A stretch of 64,000 nucleotides of DNA from Monomorium pharaonis (taxonomy: Eukaryota > Arthropoda > Insecta > Hymenoptera > Formicidae). Location: NCBI RefSeq assembly GCF_013373865.1, contig NC_050472.1, positions 15,512,360 to 15,576,359 on the forward strand. The letters run 5' to 3'. Positions 34,387 through 46,149 of the stretch are shown here, piece by piece (positions within the stretch are counted from its first letter, which is position 1; every line of letters starts with the position of its first letter). The notes below the pieces were generated by a model, which was given only the letters and a program-made list of their open reading frames with translations, ran no database searches and was not told the DNA's origin. The position numbers and the translations under genes were made by a program.

Positions 34387-34562
34387 AATAAGTCAAAATT
34401 TTCTGTACTTACAGATATCGGAAATTTTCAAAATCGATTTTCTCGAGTATTTTTGAGAAGCGCATCGTACTGTTTTGGGAATTTGATGTCCGGGTACTGA
34501 TCTTCAAATTCTATAAGTATGAAAAAATCGATGACCCACGACCTGTAAGGTCCCCCTTGTTA

Positions 34563-35448
34563 GACAAATTAGCCAAATAAGGTAAAGCGTCTTTACAATT
34601 AGACGATCACTTGCTAATTGTACGATTGATTCCGGTTATTTCTTCGATATTTGAAAATGCTCTGAATTACGACAATCATATCGATATCACCATATTGAAC
34701 TTAGTTTAAAGTGAATCATGACGTCTTCCATCGACATTGATCGTCAAATAAGTGATATCTATTGGACTAATATTGGAATATTGTTTTTACATTATTTCCC
34801 AATATTGCACTAATGTTTTGTATTATTAGGGTTACTTGTTTCTAGTAGAGTCTTAAAATACAGAGAAGCACAATTTACCCTCATCGTACTACCATTATCA
34901 CCGTTGTCGCCGCCTACTTAGGCGCTCACATGGCATTGGTGCTTTAATTACCTTATTTATATATAAGTATCAAATTAATACATTTGCTCTCCTTCCTAAG
35001 TATATGTAGCTCTTTTATTAGAAAGTCTACAATGTTATACTTTTGACTTGAGTAAGTGTGCCTGTTAGGTTGCGAATGGTAATTTTATAATTTTGATAAA
35101 TAATCAGTAATCTTATAGAACTAGTTTGCGTATTAAAGTCACTGAAATGTTTACTGGATATATTTATACTGGAAATATTTAATATGTATAACTTAAGTAC
35201 ATAAGTTTTAAATATTTTGAAATATTTAAATTGAAAAAGTTTGATTAAGTAAATAATTTTAATTAAGTTAACAAGTTTTTAAAAATGTAATTGTATCTGA
35301 TTTCGGCGTTTATATAATTGCAATTTTAACGCATGCTGGAAATTTAAAAATAATGCAGATAAATTTAAAAGTAACTAGAATCTTAAATTTTATGTACACA
35401 TCTATATTACATTTACGTGTGTACTGAGATAATTTTCGGTGTTTATAG
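34563..35448. other. TBL3 intron; no gene
   Basis: AT-rich sequence leading to the acceptor at 35449, with CAATATT motifs at 34740-34820 mirroring those near 30.4 kb. Nothing else recognised. Confidence 0.5.
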
Positions 35449-35570
35449 GTCAAGTTTTAGCATTAAATACAAGTCATACAATATTAGCACACCAAAAAGA
35501 AGTAAATTGTGTAACCATTTCGCCAAATGATAAACTAATTGCTACAGCGTCACAAGATAAAACTGCTAAG
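35449..35570 (+). CDS. TBL3: TBL3 exon (WD40 repeat, third exon in window)
   Basis: This exon is 122 bases. The acceptor is TTATAG before 35449; the first two bases complete the glycine split from the previous exon; the donor is GTACAT at 35571. It encodes a WD blade with HQKEVNCVTISPNDKLIATA and the strand SQDKTAK. The segment PNDKL.AT.SQD.TAK is a strong family match to TBL3. It ends in phase 0, immediately before LW of the next exon. Confidence 0.94.
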
Positions 35571-35651
35571 GTACATTATTGCATAAATTAAGCATAAATA
35601 ATTTTAAAATTATGACGGTACATTTACAAAAGTTATAATGATTATCTGTAG

Positions 35652-35810
35652 TTATGGTCTGCTGAGAATTTGCAACTGCTTGGCATATTTTACGGTCATC
35701 GGAGAGGCGTTTGGTGTGTTCGATTTTCACCAGTCGATCAAGTACTTTTAACAACATCTGCTGACTGCACTATGAAACTATGGTCTTTAACAGAACTTAA
35801 TTGTTTGAAG
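35652..35810 (+). CDS. TBL3: TBL3 exon (WD40 repeat, fourth exon in window)
   Basis: This exon has 53 codons in phase 0, acceptor ATCTGTAG, donor GTAATT at 35811. It begins LWSAENLQLLG, then GHRRGVWCVRFSPVDQVL, a TBL3/UTP13 hallmark stretch, and ends with the blade strand CTMKLWSLTELNCLK. It is separated from the previous exon by only an 81-base intron, which contrasts with the giant introns on either side of the 35.4-36.2 kb exon cluster. Confidence 0.95.
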
Positions 35811-36081
35811 GTAATTAAATGAAAAGTAAATTAAAGATACTGCATTGCTAAATAATCGCCAGTAAATAATTGCTTAGAAAAAATATAAATATAATAAAAC
35901 ATTAAAATAAATTACAAATTAATATTTTTCTAATTTTTATACAAATTTGATTAAAATATTTTTTTATTTGAAAATATAATTATAGTAAGTTGCTTTTACT
36001 TTTGATTTACTAATGCAGTGACCTTATCTCTTTTGATGTTTATGGATCAAATTGTAATCCAATTTTCTGTTTTTGTCGCAG

Positions 36082-36247
36082 ACATTTGAAGGACATGAAT
36101 CTTCTGTTTTAAGAGGAGAATTTTTATCGCGTGGTATGCAACTAATCACATCGGGTGGAGATGGTCTTTTGAAATTATGGAATATTAAAACGTCCGAATG
36201 CATATTTGTTTTGCACCAACATGAAAGCCACGTTTGGACCTTTGCAG
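36082..36247 (+). CDS. TBL3: TBL3 exon (WD40 repeats, fifth exon in window)
   Basis: This exon is 166 bases, acceptor TGTCGCAG, donor GTAAGC at 36248, ending with the first base of a split valine codon. It encodes TFEGHESSVLRGEFLSRG, then a blade strand GDGLLKLWNI, and HQHESHVWTFA at the start of the last blade. The downstream partner exon is 22.7 kb away. The joined codon reads valine and continues directly into the last WD strand, so no exon is missing in between. Confidence 0.95.
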
Positions 36248-37071
36248 GTAAGCTTGTTAATCCACGAGCATGAAAAAATATAATCAGTATTGTTATAAAA
36301 TATAGAATGTTCCGTGAGAGAAAAGCAGCAAATTTCTAGAATGTTATACAAATCATTCCATGTAAAAAGCGTATAGGTTATCATTTCGACGCACACTAAA
36401 AAGGGAACAGTGGACATTAACAATGAAATCAGTCCGAAATGTGCAAATAAATGACACTTCTTGTCTTCTAATAGATGGTGTGAATTGTGGCGAAAGACAT
36501 TTTAGTACGATTTTTTCAGTACGTTTAATTATTTCAGCACTCATATGTGCGTTATTTTCTGACACATATGGTAACTTGTAGAATTGACCGATAATTCATC
36601 GCTTTCGCGAACTTAATCTTGATTAATTTGCCAATTTGCGAGAGACATTCAAGGGACCACACATTGACACACAAGTAACAGAAAATGTGGTATATAACAC
36701 TGGTGTAACGGCCTTTTGCTCATGCACAAAAAGGTTGACTTTACATTGTTGTTACGTAACCACGAGGTGTGAAATAGAGAGATGTGCCAAATAATAAATT
36801 CATCGGATAATCGGATACCGGATAATTCAATATTCATTGTTATCGGATAATCGAATAATCGGATATCCGATCATGAAAAAGAATTTAAAAAGTAAAACTT
36901 TAACTGTTTTTATAATATTAAATAGAGGAGTGTAAATTAGAGATTAAAATTTGACTAATTTGAATAAAATAAATTAAGATTAAAATCTAATTGACTGAAT
37001 TGTAATTTCTAATTCATTATTTTTGTTAAATATTTTGATACAGGCTTAACACAGAAGTAATCGATCCAATT

Positions 37072-37972
37072 TTTATATAGGTGTCCCATTTTAATTTATT
37101 ACCTTTTGTAACTTTGCAGTAAGCAATCGTATAGAAAAATGTTTCAGACAAAAATTGTATAGCTTCAAAGGGGACATAAGACGGTGACCTTGACCTTGGA
37201 ATCAAATTTGAAGATAATTTGTATGTCAACTTAATTTTTTTAAATGAAACCTTACGTTTTATTACATATTCTTGTAGCTCATCTTGAGAGCTTTCCAAAA
37301 CACTATAATTAAAAGTGTTTTGCTCAATTACTTTTTGCGTTATAGGACTTGAAAGTTACAGGACCGCCGGCATTAGCATTACCTAAAGTGTACCACGTGG
37401 AGGTTGCTCGGTCAGATAATTACATCTCTTTTGTGTGCGTGCGTGCGTGCATGTGTGTGTGTGTGTGTTTGTAACGTATTTCAGAGAATAACACCAATGA
37501 AATATTTTTTCATTTTTAGATATCCACACCAACACGTAAGCATCGATCTTACACACGCACACGCACGCACACACACACACACACACCACACGCACACGCA
37601 CGAGGTGTAATAGCGACCGAATAACCTCCACGTGATACACCTTGGATAATGCTAATGCCGGCGGTCCTGTAACTTTCAAGTCTTATAATTCAAAAAATAG
37701 TTGAGCAAAACACTTTTAATTATAGTGTTTTGGAAAGCTCTCGAGATGAGCTACAAGAATATGTAATGAAAAGTAGAGGATTTCATTTAAAAAAATCAAG
37801 TTGACATTTAAATGACCTTCAAATTTGCTTCCAAGGTCAAGGTCACCATGTTATATCTCCCTTGAAGCTATACAACTTTTGTTTGAAACATTTTTCTATT
37901 CGATTACTCCCTGCAAAGTTACGAGGAGTAATAGATTAAAATGGGACACTCTGTATAATAATAAGTTTATTC
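37072..37972. mobile_element. Long-inverted-repeat MITE
   Basis: Ends TATAGGTGTCCCATTTTAAT and ATTAAAATGGGACACTCTG. The arms (about 37072-37430 and 37610-37972) pair throughout (AGGACCGCCGGCATTAGCAT, CAAGGTCAAGGTCACC type blocks). The loop contains GT and CA microsatellites that are themselves roughly complementary. TA-rich flanks. No gene. The preceding 36248-37071 is intron without features. Confidence 0.8.
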
Positions 37973-38089
37973 CGGACTCCCTTGAGGGTTGCTGGAATGT
38001 TTTCAGGGGGACCACCAAACCCCTCGCAGCTTGCTTCTTTTCCTTTCACATAATCAGTTACATAATAAAAACATACACATTAATTTTAT

Positions 38090-39850
38090 ACTTTCTTCGT
38101 GATCTGGCCATTGGACGGTCTTACATACAGTTACCCTCCCTCCCTTTTATCTATAATCTCTTTCCCCACTCCTCTTTCTTTTAAATGTTTTTTCTCTCTT
38201 TTCTGTCCATCCCTCTTTGTTGCCCCCTCCTTATATTTGCCTCTTCTACCAGATTTTTTTTATTTACTTCTCCTTTATTCTCCTCCGCCGCTTCTTTTTT
38301 GCCTCCTGTTTTACTCCTTTTCTCTCTCTCTCCGGGAACGCCAGTTGTTGCTCTTTCTTTGTCCTTTCTCCTTTCTCGCTTTTCTTTTTTCTTTTCTTTA
38401 ACTTTTCTTCCTCTGCATTGTCTTTCTTCTTATTCCCTACTCCTCCTGTTTCTTTTTTTCTTCCAGATATTGCCTTCATTCGTTTTCCTTTTTTGCCCTT
38501 TTCTTTTTCTTTCTTCCCCTTCTCTTCTTCTTTTCTTTTCTTACTCCGCTGCCATCTCTCGCAGAGTCTTGTCTCCATCTTCTCTCTTCCTTCTCTTTCC
38601 TCCTCTACCAACTCCTTTTCCACCTCCTTATTTTCCCTGCTTCCTTTCCTCTCCTCCTCTTTCTCCGACGTCTCCTCTCTTCCCTTTTTCTATTCCGTAC
38701 CTCCTGTCCATCCTCTCTTTTTTTTTCCACTCTCACTCCCTTCTTTTCTTTCCTCTTGTCTCTTTCCTCTTCTTTTCCTACCATCATTATCTTCCTCCTC
38801 TGCCGTCTCTATCCTCCTTCTAATTCTCCGCTTCTTTGTCTTCTCATCTCTTTATTTTTATCTGATCTTTCTACCTTCTTCTGCAACGTTCATTTTTTTC
38901 CCTATCGTCTCTCCATATCCTGCATTCTTTCTGGTCTCTCACTTCCTTCTCCTCTTCCTCTGCATACCTCATCATACAACCTTCTCATCATTTTTGACAT
39001 CTTGCCTCTCTCATTGTCCTCAACTCTCTCTTTATCCTTTTAGTATATCACAGATTTCTTTTGTTTCCTCCATCGCCTCCTCTTTCTCTACTTTTCCTTT
39101 ATTCTTCTGTTTTTCTTTGCTTCTTACACTTTCCTTCCTGCCATCATTCTCCTCCAGCTTTCTAACCTCCGTACCATGTCGGTCTTTCCATTCCTCGCTA
39201 TCCATATATCGATCCGATTTCTTCTCCTCTTTCCTCCAATCAGAGCACTCCGACTTCTTTATCTATCGACTACCTCGATATTTCGCCTTTTCTATTATCC
39301 GATTCATGACTTTGCGCATGCTCACTCTCTCGTCTGGCTACTCCTCCACTTTCTCCATCATCGATTTTCCTTCGACCTCTCGATCCATCTTTCGTACTCC
39401 GACTCTCTATTTGCTGTCATCTACCAGACTCTTTGTCAACTTTCTTGTGCTCCTCTTGCTTCATTCGTTTATACTTCTATCTCGCTATTCTATTATTCCC
39501 ATACTTATCAACAACGCCGTTGCTTTTTTCTGCTCCATTTTTCTACTCCTCTTCCGTTTTGTCCACTTTCTCGTGCTCGGAATTTACCACATCCTCTGCT
39601 TTCACCAGCTCTCACCCAGCTTCTGTCTCGTCATCCATTCTCCTCTCTAATATTTCTTCTTTGGCCTGCTCCGTTAATTCTTCCCCTCGTACTCCCTTTT
39701 TACGTCTTACACTTCCCTCCAATTACTCACCTTTCTCTTTCTTACGTATACCCGGTGCTCTATTTTTACACTCTTTTCTTTCTCCCATCACTCTTTTTAT
39801 CTCGCACAAAATTGGAGTACTCAGATCACCGTTCACTTAGTTGCGACACC
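38090..39850 (-). mobile_element. Pyrimidine-rich LINE fragment with coiled-coil ORF1-like coding
   Basis: The minus strand gives Lys/Glu/Arg-rich frames (38264-38623 with EKELVEEEREGREKMETRL; 38605-38787). The composition is that of a LINE ORF1 coiled coil and matches the purine-rich LINE at 187-1987. The left end resembles 2033-2060. The plus-strand Ser/Phe/Leu frames of up to 477 codons are composition artefacts. No RT is found here, so the assignment is inference. Confidence 0.45.
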
Positions 39851-40674
39851 ATCATAGTCTAGGCAATAGGTAGTATTACCTTGCAAAAGGTCAAGGAAAC
39901 TTTATACTTGGCATAGTTCTTAGGTTTAGCATACTAATTAATACTCTCAGTTTTTTACCTTGAAACGTTGCTGCTCGCGCCGCTATATTGAAAAAAATGG
40001 AGCAAAAAATCACTTTCACGAATATCTCGAGTATCTCTGGTGTGAGATACGTGAAAAATAGTTATTATAAAAAATGTAAAGCATCAAATTCTCTACATTT
40101 TATATTATAACATTGTTTTTTTCAGATCAATAGTTTTCAGAGAAAAGTGAAATATTCTGACAAATTGGAAAAAATACTCTACTTTTATCGCATTGTATAT
40201 CGGAAACTATTGATCTGAGGATCGTTGGATTCCGATCGTTGGATAGCGACGCTCTGCGTCGAAAAGGCGTAACGGTAAAGAGTGGGTAATAAGTTTTTAT
40301 GTTTTTTAAGAGAGAACAATATGGTGACGACATTAAAAAAAACTGTTGTGCCCCGGAACTTGAAGCGCATAAGGGATCACTGCCAACAATCGTTCTATAG
40401 CAGGGTTTATTTCATACACACTTATAGAAGTGACGATTTGATTTATTATGTCCCCGTGTACGATTTTGGTAGAGGTTCGTAATTTTGCTCGTAATACAGA
40501 TCAGTGTAGATTTTTGACCTCGCAAAGCAGAGTGTCATGTTACAATATCCGACTGACCCGTCCTTCGTTTTTTTTTTTTGGCAGTTTATGTAATCTGTAA
40601 TTTTTGGTCATTAGTTATGGAAGGGGGTATTGTGCTAAAGTGTAATTCGGTCAGTGGTCCAAAGAATCTGCTTA
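39851..40674. other. TBL3 intron; no gene
   Basis: It contains a short inverted repeat at about 40125-40217 (CAGATCAATAGTTTTC / GGAAACTATTGATCTG). Otherwise nothing recognised. Confidence 0.5.
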
Positions 40675-40847
40675 CAAGGGGACCTTACGGGTCATGGGTC
40701 ATCGATTTTTTTCATACTTATAGGATTTAAAGATCAGTACCCGGACATCAATTTTCTAAAGCAGTACGATGCGCTTCTCAAAAATACTCGAGAAAATCGA
40801 TTTTGAAGATTTCCGATATCTTTAAGTACAGAAAATTTTGACCTATC

Positions 40848-40925
40848 GTCAGAACCCCTTGTTGCCGAGCGCACAGAGCTCTAGTTTAGTAAGCGCGAAG
40901 TCGCTGGTTCGATTCTCGCTCTGGC
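40848..40925 (+). other. tRNA-like segment, left arm of element B
   Basis: It begins GTCAGAACCCCTTG in place of the usual GTCAGAGCCGCTCG, so the D-arm is broken here. TTGCCGAGCGC (A-box-like), GGTTCGATTC (B-box) and the TCTGGC end are kept. Confidence 0.65.
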
Positions 40926-41477
40926 CCCGATTTTTTTTTAATAAGTCAATGGAGATTTTTAATCCTATATCTTAACATTTATCAAATTGAAATGTTAATT
41001 AAATATTAAATATAAAAATTAACATCTTTTTATTTTTAATTGCCATTTGCTTGAAAATGCGAATATTTATAATAAATTAAAATTCGGTACAAAAATGGAA
41101 AACGTCTTATTGTTAAATGCAAAAATAATATGTACAAATAATATTCAGTTATTTTATCGCTTACATTTTACACTGCATCTTTAACACGTTAGTCGGAGTT
41201 TACAAGTCGAGTTTATCGTAAGTCGATTTTGGTCGATCCCCATTCTTTCGCATCTAGTCGTGAACAAAGAACAGCCTTGCAAAAAGTAGGAGAAGTAAGG
41301 GTTCTGAGAGACCAGATGCTGTGCTATTCGTACTTTACCGTTAAATAAAAATAAAGAGATATTAATTTTTATTTAAAAACAAATAAATATTTAATAATTA
41401 ATTAGCATTTCAATTTGATAAATGTTAAGATATAGGATTAAAAAAAAACTGCATTGACTTATTAAAAAAAAATTGGG

Positions 41478-41553
41478 GCCAGCGAGAATCGAACCAGCGA
41501 CTCCGCGCTTACGAAACGAGAGCTCTGTGCGCTCGGCTACGAGCGGCTCTGAC
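41478..41553 (-). other. tRNA-like segment, right arm of element B
   Basis: The minus strand reads GTCAGAGCCGCTCGTAGCCG, a CTCTCGTTTCGTAAGCGC stretch and GGTTCGATTCTCGCTGGC. A- and B-box motifs are present. Confidence 0.7.
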
Positions 41554-41729
41554 AATAGATTAAAATTTTCTGTACTTCAAGATATCGGAAATTTTCAAAA
41601 TCGATTTTTTTTAGTATTTTTGAGAAGCGCATCGTACTGCTTTAGGAAATTGAAGTCCGGGTAATGATCTTTAAATCTTATAAGTATGAAAACAATCGAT
41701 GATCCATGACCCGTAAGGTTCCCTTGTTA

Positions 41730-42859
41730 GACAGCAAGTGCTGTTTAAGTAGCATTGCGTTAATTTCGAGCAAATTGCGCGGTACCTTGCTTGATGCTGA
41801 TGCAGTTGATCGACTTACGTCACGTGCAATATGTGTTACAACACTCTTTTTATTTTTAAGTGTGAGTGTCTCACTCACAACATATTTAAAATTTTTTTTA
41901 TTTACTCATACATTGCAGAAATGTCGGAGTTGATTGGTTGAAAAGTACATACTTTGAACTTAGTTTACGAATTTTTTTATTAAAAAATATGTATTTTAAA
42001 GTACAATCGCAGAGGTCGCTGCAACCTGCTGCATGGAAGAAGCGCCTTACAGATTATCACTATAACTTGTCTAATAATGATTTAAAAATCAAAAGAAAAA
42101 CATTGTTTTAATCTATATTAGTATGGTTTTAGTTAAGCGTATTTTATTTAAAAAAAAATTGTTTTTTTAGAAGCTAAAAAATAGTAAATATTAATATTTA
42201 ACAAAATCTGTATGCTTAACTGAAGAAAATTTTATGTAGATTAAGGACGTCTAAACGAAATGTTGATGCGATTTTAATTGGTGCAGAAATTGTGATAACT
42301 AGTTAAAAAAATTTAACTTGTAAACCTTATGTGGTTTGATATCGACTCTTTTAATCAATAGCAAAACCAATATGAAACTTTCTTAAATTTATAGAAATGA
42401 TCTTTAAATTTATTTAATATTTTAAGTTGATAATTTTTCCGATGTTTTAGTTGATTTTTATTATTTATTTTGCAATAATTGGAAATTAATTTATCACTCA
42501 ATTGATGAGCAACGGTGTCGGACACCGAGCATTGTGCACGCGTTAGCACCACAGCGGCCTTCTGCTAGCAAAGGCATGCATACTCATAAATTACATTTTC
42601 GTTATTCAATGTTTGGTCGGCAACCTCTTGTGTAACTTATATCATTGTCAAGTTTGTGACTAAAAAGGCAATTTTCAAACAGTTTGTTTTCCAAAATTTT
42701 ATTGACAACATGAACTAAAATTTCGACAGAAGATGCATTTTATATTAAATATTAACCTCTCTAAATCTCATTTCAATCTCTCGTGTTTGATATTGAACTA
42801 CCTTAAGTTAATCTAACTTCTTATTTGTATGAAGTTTCAACGGTTTTCTGCTTTTTCAT
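41730..42859. other. Probable 3' end/LTR region of the gypsy element; no gene
   Basis: It lies downstream (in minus orientation) of the integrase C-terminus. One might expect a gypsy LTR here, but I could not match it to a second copy upstream of gag. A minus-strand frame at 42355-42552 is not recognisable. Confidence 0.35.
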
Positions 42860-43860
42860 CCCGATCTTCCGTCTCTGTTATAGGCATGGTTTACTTTTTG
42901 TAGAAACGATATGTGCTGGTTTAAGTTTTTCTGTAGAATGTTATATGCTTTCCCTTTTACCAATATTGTGTAGAGTTTTTCGTTGACACGTACTAATTCT
43001 TGATATGGGGGCTGTACTGGAGTTGTCTCTCAAAAATACGTGCGATGTTCTTTCTAACTGCTTGTGAACTAATGTTTTTTTTTATGGTGGATTGGTGGTT
43101 GGATTTTTCTCATTCTTTTTCTCGGCCAAAATTTCTGGTTTTACCGGTTGTTTTCGGCGTTTTCGAAAAATTTGCCTGGTATTTTGAGTGTGATTCCGTA
43201 TTATAATTTTGTTGTTGAGCACTTAATATCTTTTTTAGGCGGTGCGTAACTCTAGTAAAACAGTAGGCAGTTAATCAATCTAGTTTTTATCTCCTTGAAG
43301 TTGACACGTGAGTGCTGTCTTTAAAGTTCTATGTTGGCGCTTTATGATTTCATTGGATGACGGATGGTACGGTGAAGTCCGTGTGGCTGCAATCTAATAG
43401 CTCGGTGAACTTCCTAAGAAGTTCCGCCTCGAATTGTGTTTCTTGATCAGTGGTGATGATCTGTGGCACTCTGTATTTCGCGATCCATGTACTATAGAAA
43501 GCCGAAGCGACTGTTTCCGCTGATTGGTCTGCCAAAGGTGCTGCTTCCGGTCATCTGGCAAACCGGTCGATTAATGTCAAACAATAATCTTTGAAATGGA
43601 TAATGGCTCCATAATATTTAGATGTTTTTTATTGAATCTCTCATCGGGGACTGCAATCTCGTCTGGCTTTATCTTGATGTGACTTTAGATTTTTGGCACA
43701 GTAAGCAGGTTTTGTAGTAGTTTATAACATAAATTTACTTAATAAGTAAACCAACCGGTTTACTTATTTATGTTCAGCTAAATGATTTTTTGACGTATTT
43801 GATGTCGCGTTGTGCGAGTCTATGGACCGAGTTGAACATTTTTGTACGTAGCGAACTCGG
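42860..43860 (-). pseudogene. gypsy integrase fragment (core and C-terminus)
   Basis: Bases 43350-43535 read ADQSAETVASAFYSTWIA and PQIITTDQETQFEAELL (second catalytic Asp region). Further down, LKTALTCQL, LPTVLLELRTA and EKLKPAHIVSTKSKP are visible across several stops. The N-terminal part lies beyond the foldback insertion at about 45481-45690. Confidence 0.78.
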
Positions 43861-45480
43861 TACGTCAATGAACCTAGCACCCTCATCACTAAAAAAAAAA
43901 GTTCGGAAATACCGCATAATTTTCTGCTAATTATCTGCTAATTTTCTGCATTAGTCCCGAATTTTTTACTCCTATTTGTTCGCAGAAGATTAAGATCAAA
44001 AGTGGGAGTGCTAAGTTCACGTGAGGGTAGCACTCCCACTAATAAAAAAAAGCGTAAACAAAAATACCAAAATTTTTTGCTTATTTTTTGTTTTAAGAAA
44101 TCGTAAAAAGATATCAAAAATATTGAACAATAATCAAAGTACTTCGGTACTTAGAACAATCGTACAGCAATGATATAAGAGAAAATGGTTAAAAATAGAA
44201 GCTAACAATGTCACAACTTATTTATCTGTTTTTAAGATATCTAAGTTCTGAATTTTTTGCTGAATATTGTGCAACTCAATTGTTAATGCGCGGACGCAAG
44301 AGTAAACTACCATAAAAAAATAAATTGCCGCATTGAGTATGGTATTAAAATTATCGTCTATTTATTTGCTTTTAAGATATCCAGATTCCGAATTTTTTCC
44401 TTAATATTTAACTTGTGCAACTTAATTGTTAATCCGTGGACACGAGGGTAAACTGCCTTAAAAAAATAAACTGCTGCATCGAGTATGTTATCAAAATGAT
44501 TGTCTTAATTATTTGCTATTATCCAGCTCCCGAATTTTTTGCTCAACATTTATTATTTTGGATAGTTTACTCTTGCGTGCGCGCATTAACAAATGAGTTG
44601 TAGGAGTTAAACTGTGAGCAAAAAATTTGGCTAAATATTTTAAGAGCAGATAAATAGACGATCATTTTAATAACATAGCCGATGCAGCAGTTAAGTTTTT
44701 AAGGATACTTTACTCTTGCGTTTGCGTCAGCATCTCCACCTTAACAGTTACGCAAGTTAAATGTTAAACAAAAAATTCGAGATTTGGATATCTTAAGAAC
44801 AGATAAATAGACGATCATTTCGATGCCATAATCGATGCAACAATTTATTTTTTAAAGATAGTTTATTTTTACATGCGCGCATGTTACAATTGAGTTGCAC
44901 CAGTTAAATCTTGAGCAAAAAATTCGAGACCTAGACATTTTAAGAGCAGATAAATAGGCGATTATTTTGATACAATAATCAATGCAGCAGTTAATTTTTT
45001 AAGGGTACTTTACTTTTGTATTTTTGTGAATTTTAAAGCTTTCTAAAGGTTTTGTGCAAGTTAAAGATTTTAAAATTGTCTAGTTTACAGGTATTTGATT
45101 GAAGAAGTGCTTTAGTAGAATTGAAGAAATTGTCGTGGTATTATTAGTTTTTTATTTTTAACTATTTTCTGCTATATTATTGCGATACGATGGTTCTGAG
45201 TACTGGTACTTTGATAACTGTTCAATATTTTTTATATATTTTTACAGTTTTTTAAAGCAGAAAATAAGCAGAAAATTCTGGTATATTTGTTTTTTGTTTA
45301 TGCTTTTTTTTATTAGTGGGGGTGCTACCGTCATGTGAACTTAGCACCTCCACTTTTGGTCTTAATCTTCTGCGAACGGGTAGGAGCAAAAGCTTCGGGA
45401 CTAGGGCAGAAAATTAGCGGAAAATTATGCGGTTTTTCCGAACTTTTTTTTAATAGTGGGGGTGTTAAGTTCACTGACGT
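43861..45480. mobile_element. Foldback-type element, 8-9 bp duplication
   Basis: GAACTCGG flanks both sides (43853-43860, 45481-45488). Outer arms of about 335 bases are inverted copies (TAGCACTCCCACTAATAAAA-type blocks). The inner half is also palindromic and built of about three 140-160 base units per arm (landmark TTTATCTGCTTTTAAGATAT or inverse at about 44218, 44359, 44505 and 44646, 44808, 44946), with the axis near 44580. No coding. Tandem units inside inverted arms define foldback elements, often linked to Mutator-type enzymes. Confidence 0.8.
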
Positions 45481-45699
45481 GAACTCGGGACGTATGGCTT
45501 GATGGTCTTTTGTGGATTCACAGTGCATTGGACGTGTTGAGTCGGTGAGTGCGAATGGTATTAACTGTAAAACGGGTTTGTTTACTGATTATTTTCTGTT
45601 AACTCCTGGTTTTTGTGTTTGTTCTTTGGCGAGCTTTTTAATGGTAATTATAATGGGAAGATAGCAATCCGTGATAGCGCATCCGCAATCGAGTTTTTA

Positions 45700-46149
45700 T
45701 GACGCTCAAGTGAATAAGCTGTGTGGTAAATTGACTGATGAAATTGAATTGCTCCAGTTCTGCAGAGCTCCTGCAGCTATCTGTCTTGGAGTCGCTTTAT
45801 TTGACCGGTGATAAAACGCAAAGGTCAATGGCTTATGATCGGTTTTTATGACGAGCTGTTTTCCTTTGACTAAATCTCTAATATATTTCACTGTTTCATA
45901 AATTCCCGATTATATACGCTGTAGTTGAGTACTGCTCAGCTTTTTTTTAAAGAAGATACCAATGGTTGTGCCTCTTCATCAACTATTTGTTCCAGGACTG
46001 CCCCGATCGTCGTATCCGACGTGTCCGTCGTCAACATTAAAGAAGCTAACTTGCGTGGATGAGCCAATAAGGCGGCGTCTGCTAGACTAATCCGACACTT
46101 GTTGAAGGATTTCTCAACTTTTTTTATCCACTTGATTGATCTCATTGTT
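45700..46149 (-). pseudogene. gypsy RNase H fragment
   Basis: Pieces 45936-46145 (DAALLAHPRKLASLMLTTD, SDTTIGAVLEQ) and 45706-45891 (VIKTDHKPLTFAFYHRSNKA) are the tether and RNase H of a gypsy polyprotein. Confidence 0.82.

Larger units (their letters stand above)
31570..34560. mobile_element. TA-flanked element A with tRNA-like inverted repeats
   Basis: Ends CAAGGGGACTTTACGGG and CTGTAAGGTCCCCCTTGT are flanked by TA (31568-31569, 34561-34562). Inverted arms of about 480 bases each contain a tRNA-like segment. Same family as 40675-41727 and 47841-48883, but longer because a separate palindromic element (32218-33790) sits inside. A minus-strand frame at 32015-32224 (SDVKSVDEPGPSVVREE) is of unknown nature and may be leftover host-element coding sequence. 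Confidence 0.82.
40675..41727. mobile_element. TA-flanked element B with tRNA-like inverted repeats
   Basis: 1053 bp, ends CAAGGGGACCTTACGGG and CCGTAAGGTTCCCTTGT, TA at 40673-40674 and 41728-41729. The arms are about 290 bases plus a shorter matching AT part. The unique centre (CTTTAACACGTTAGTCGGAG, TCGTGAACAAAGAACAGCC) has no long frame. It is in the opposite orientation to element C at 47841-48883. Confidence 0.88.

Noticed and set aside
38185..39862. Plus-strand frames of 212, 477 and 228 codons
   Set aside because: Same composition artefact; hydrophobic Ser/Phe/Leu runs in three overlapping frames.
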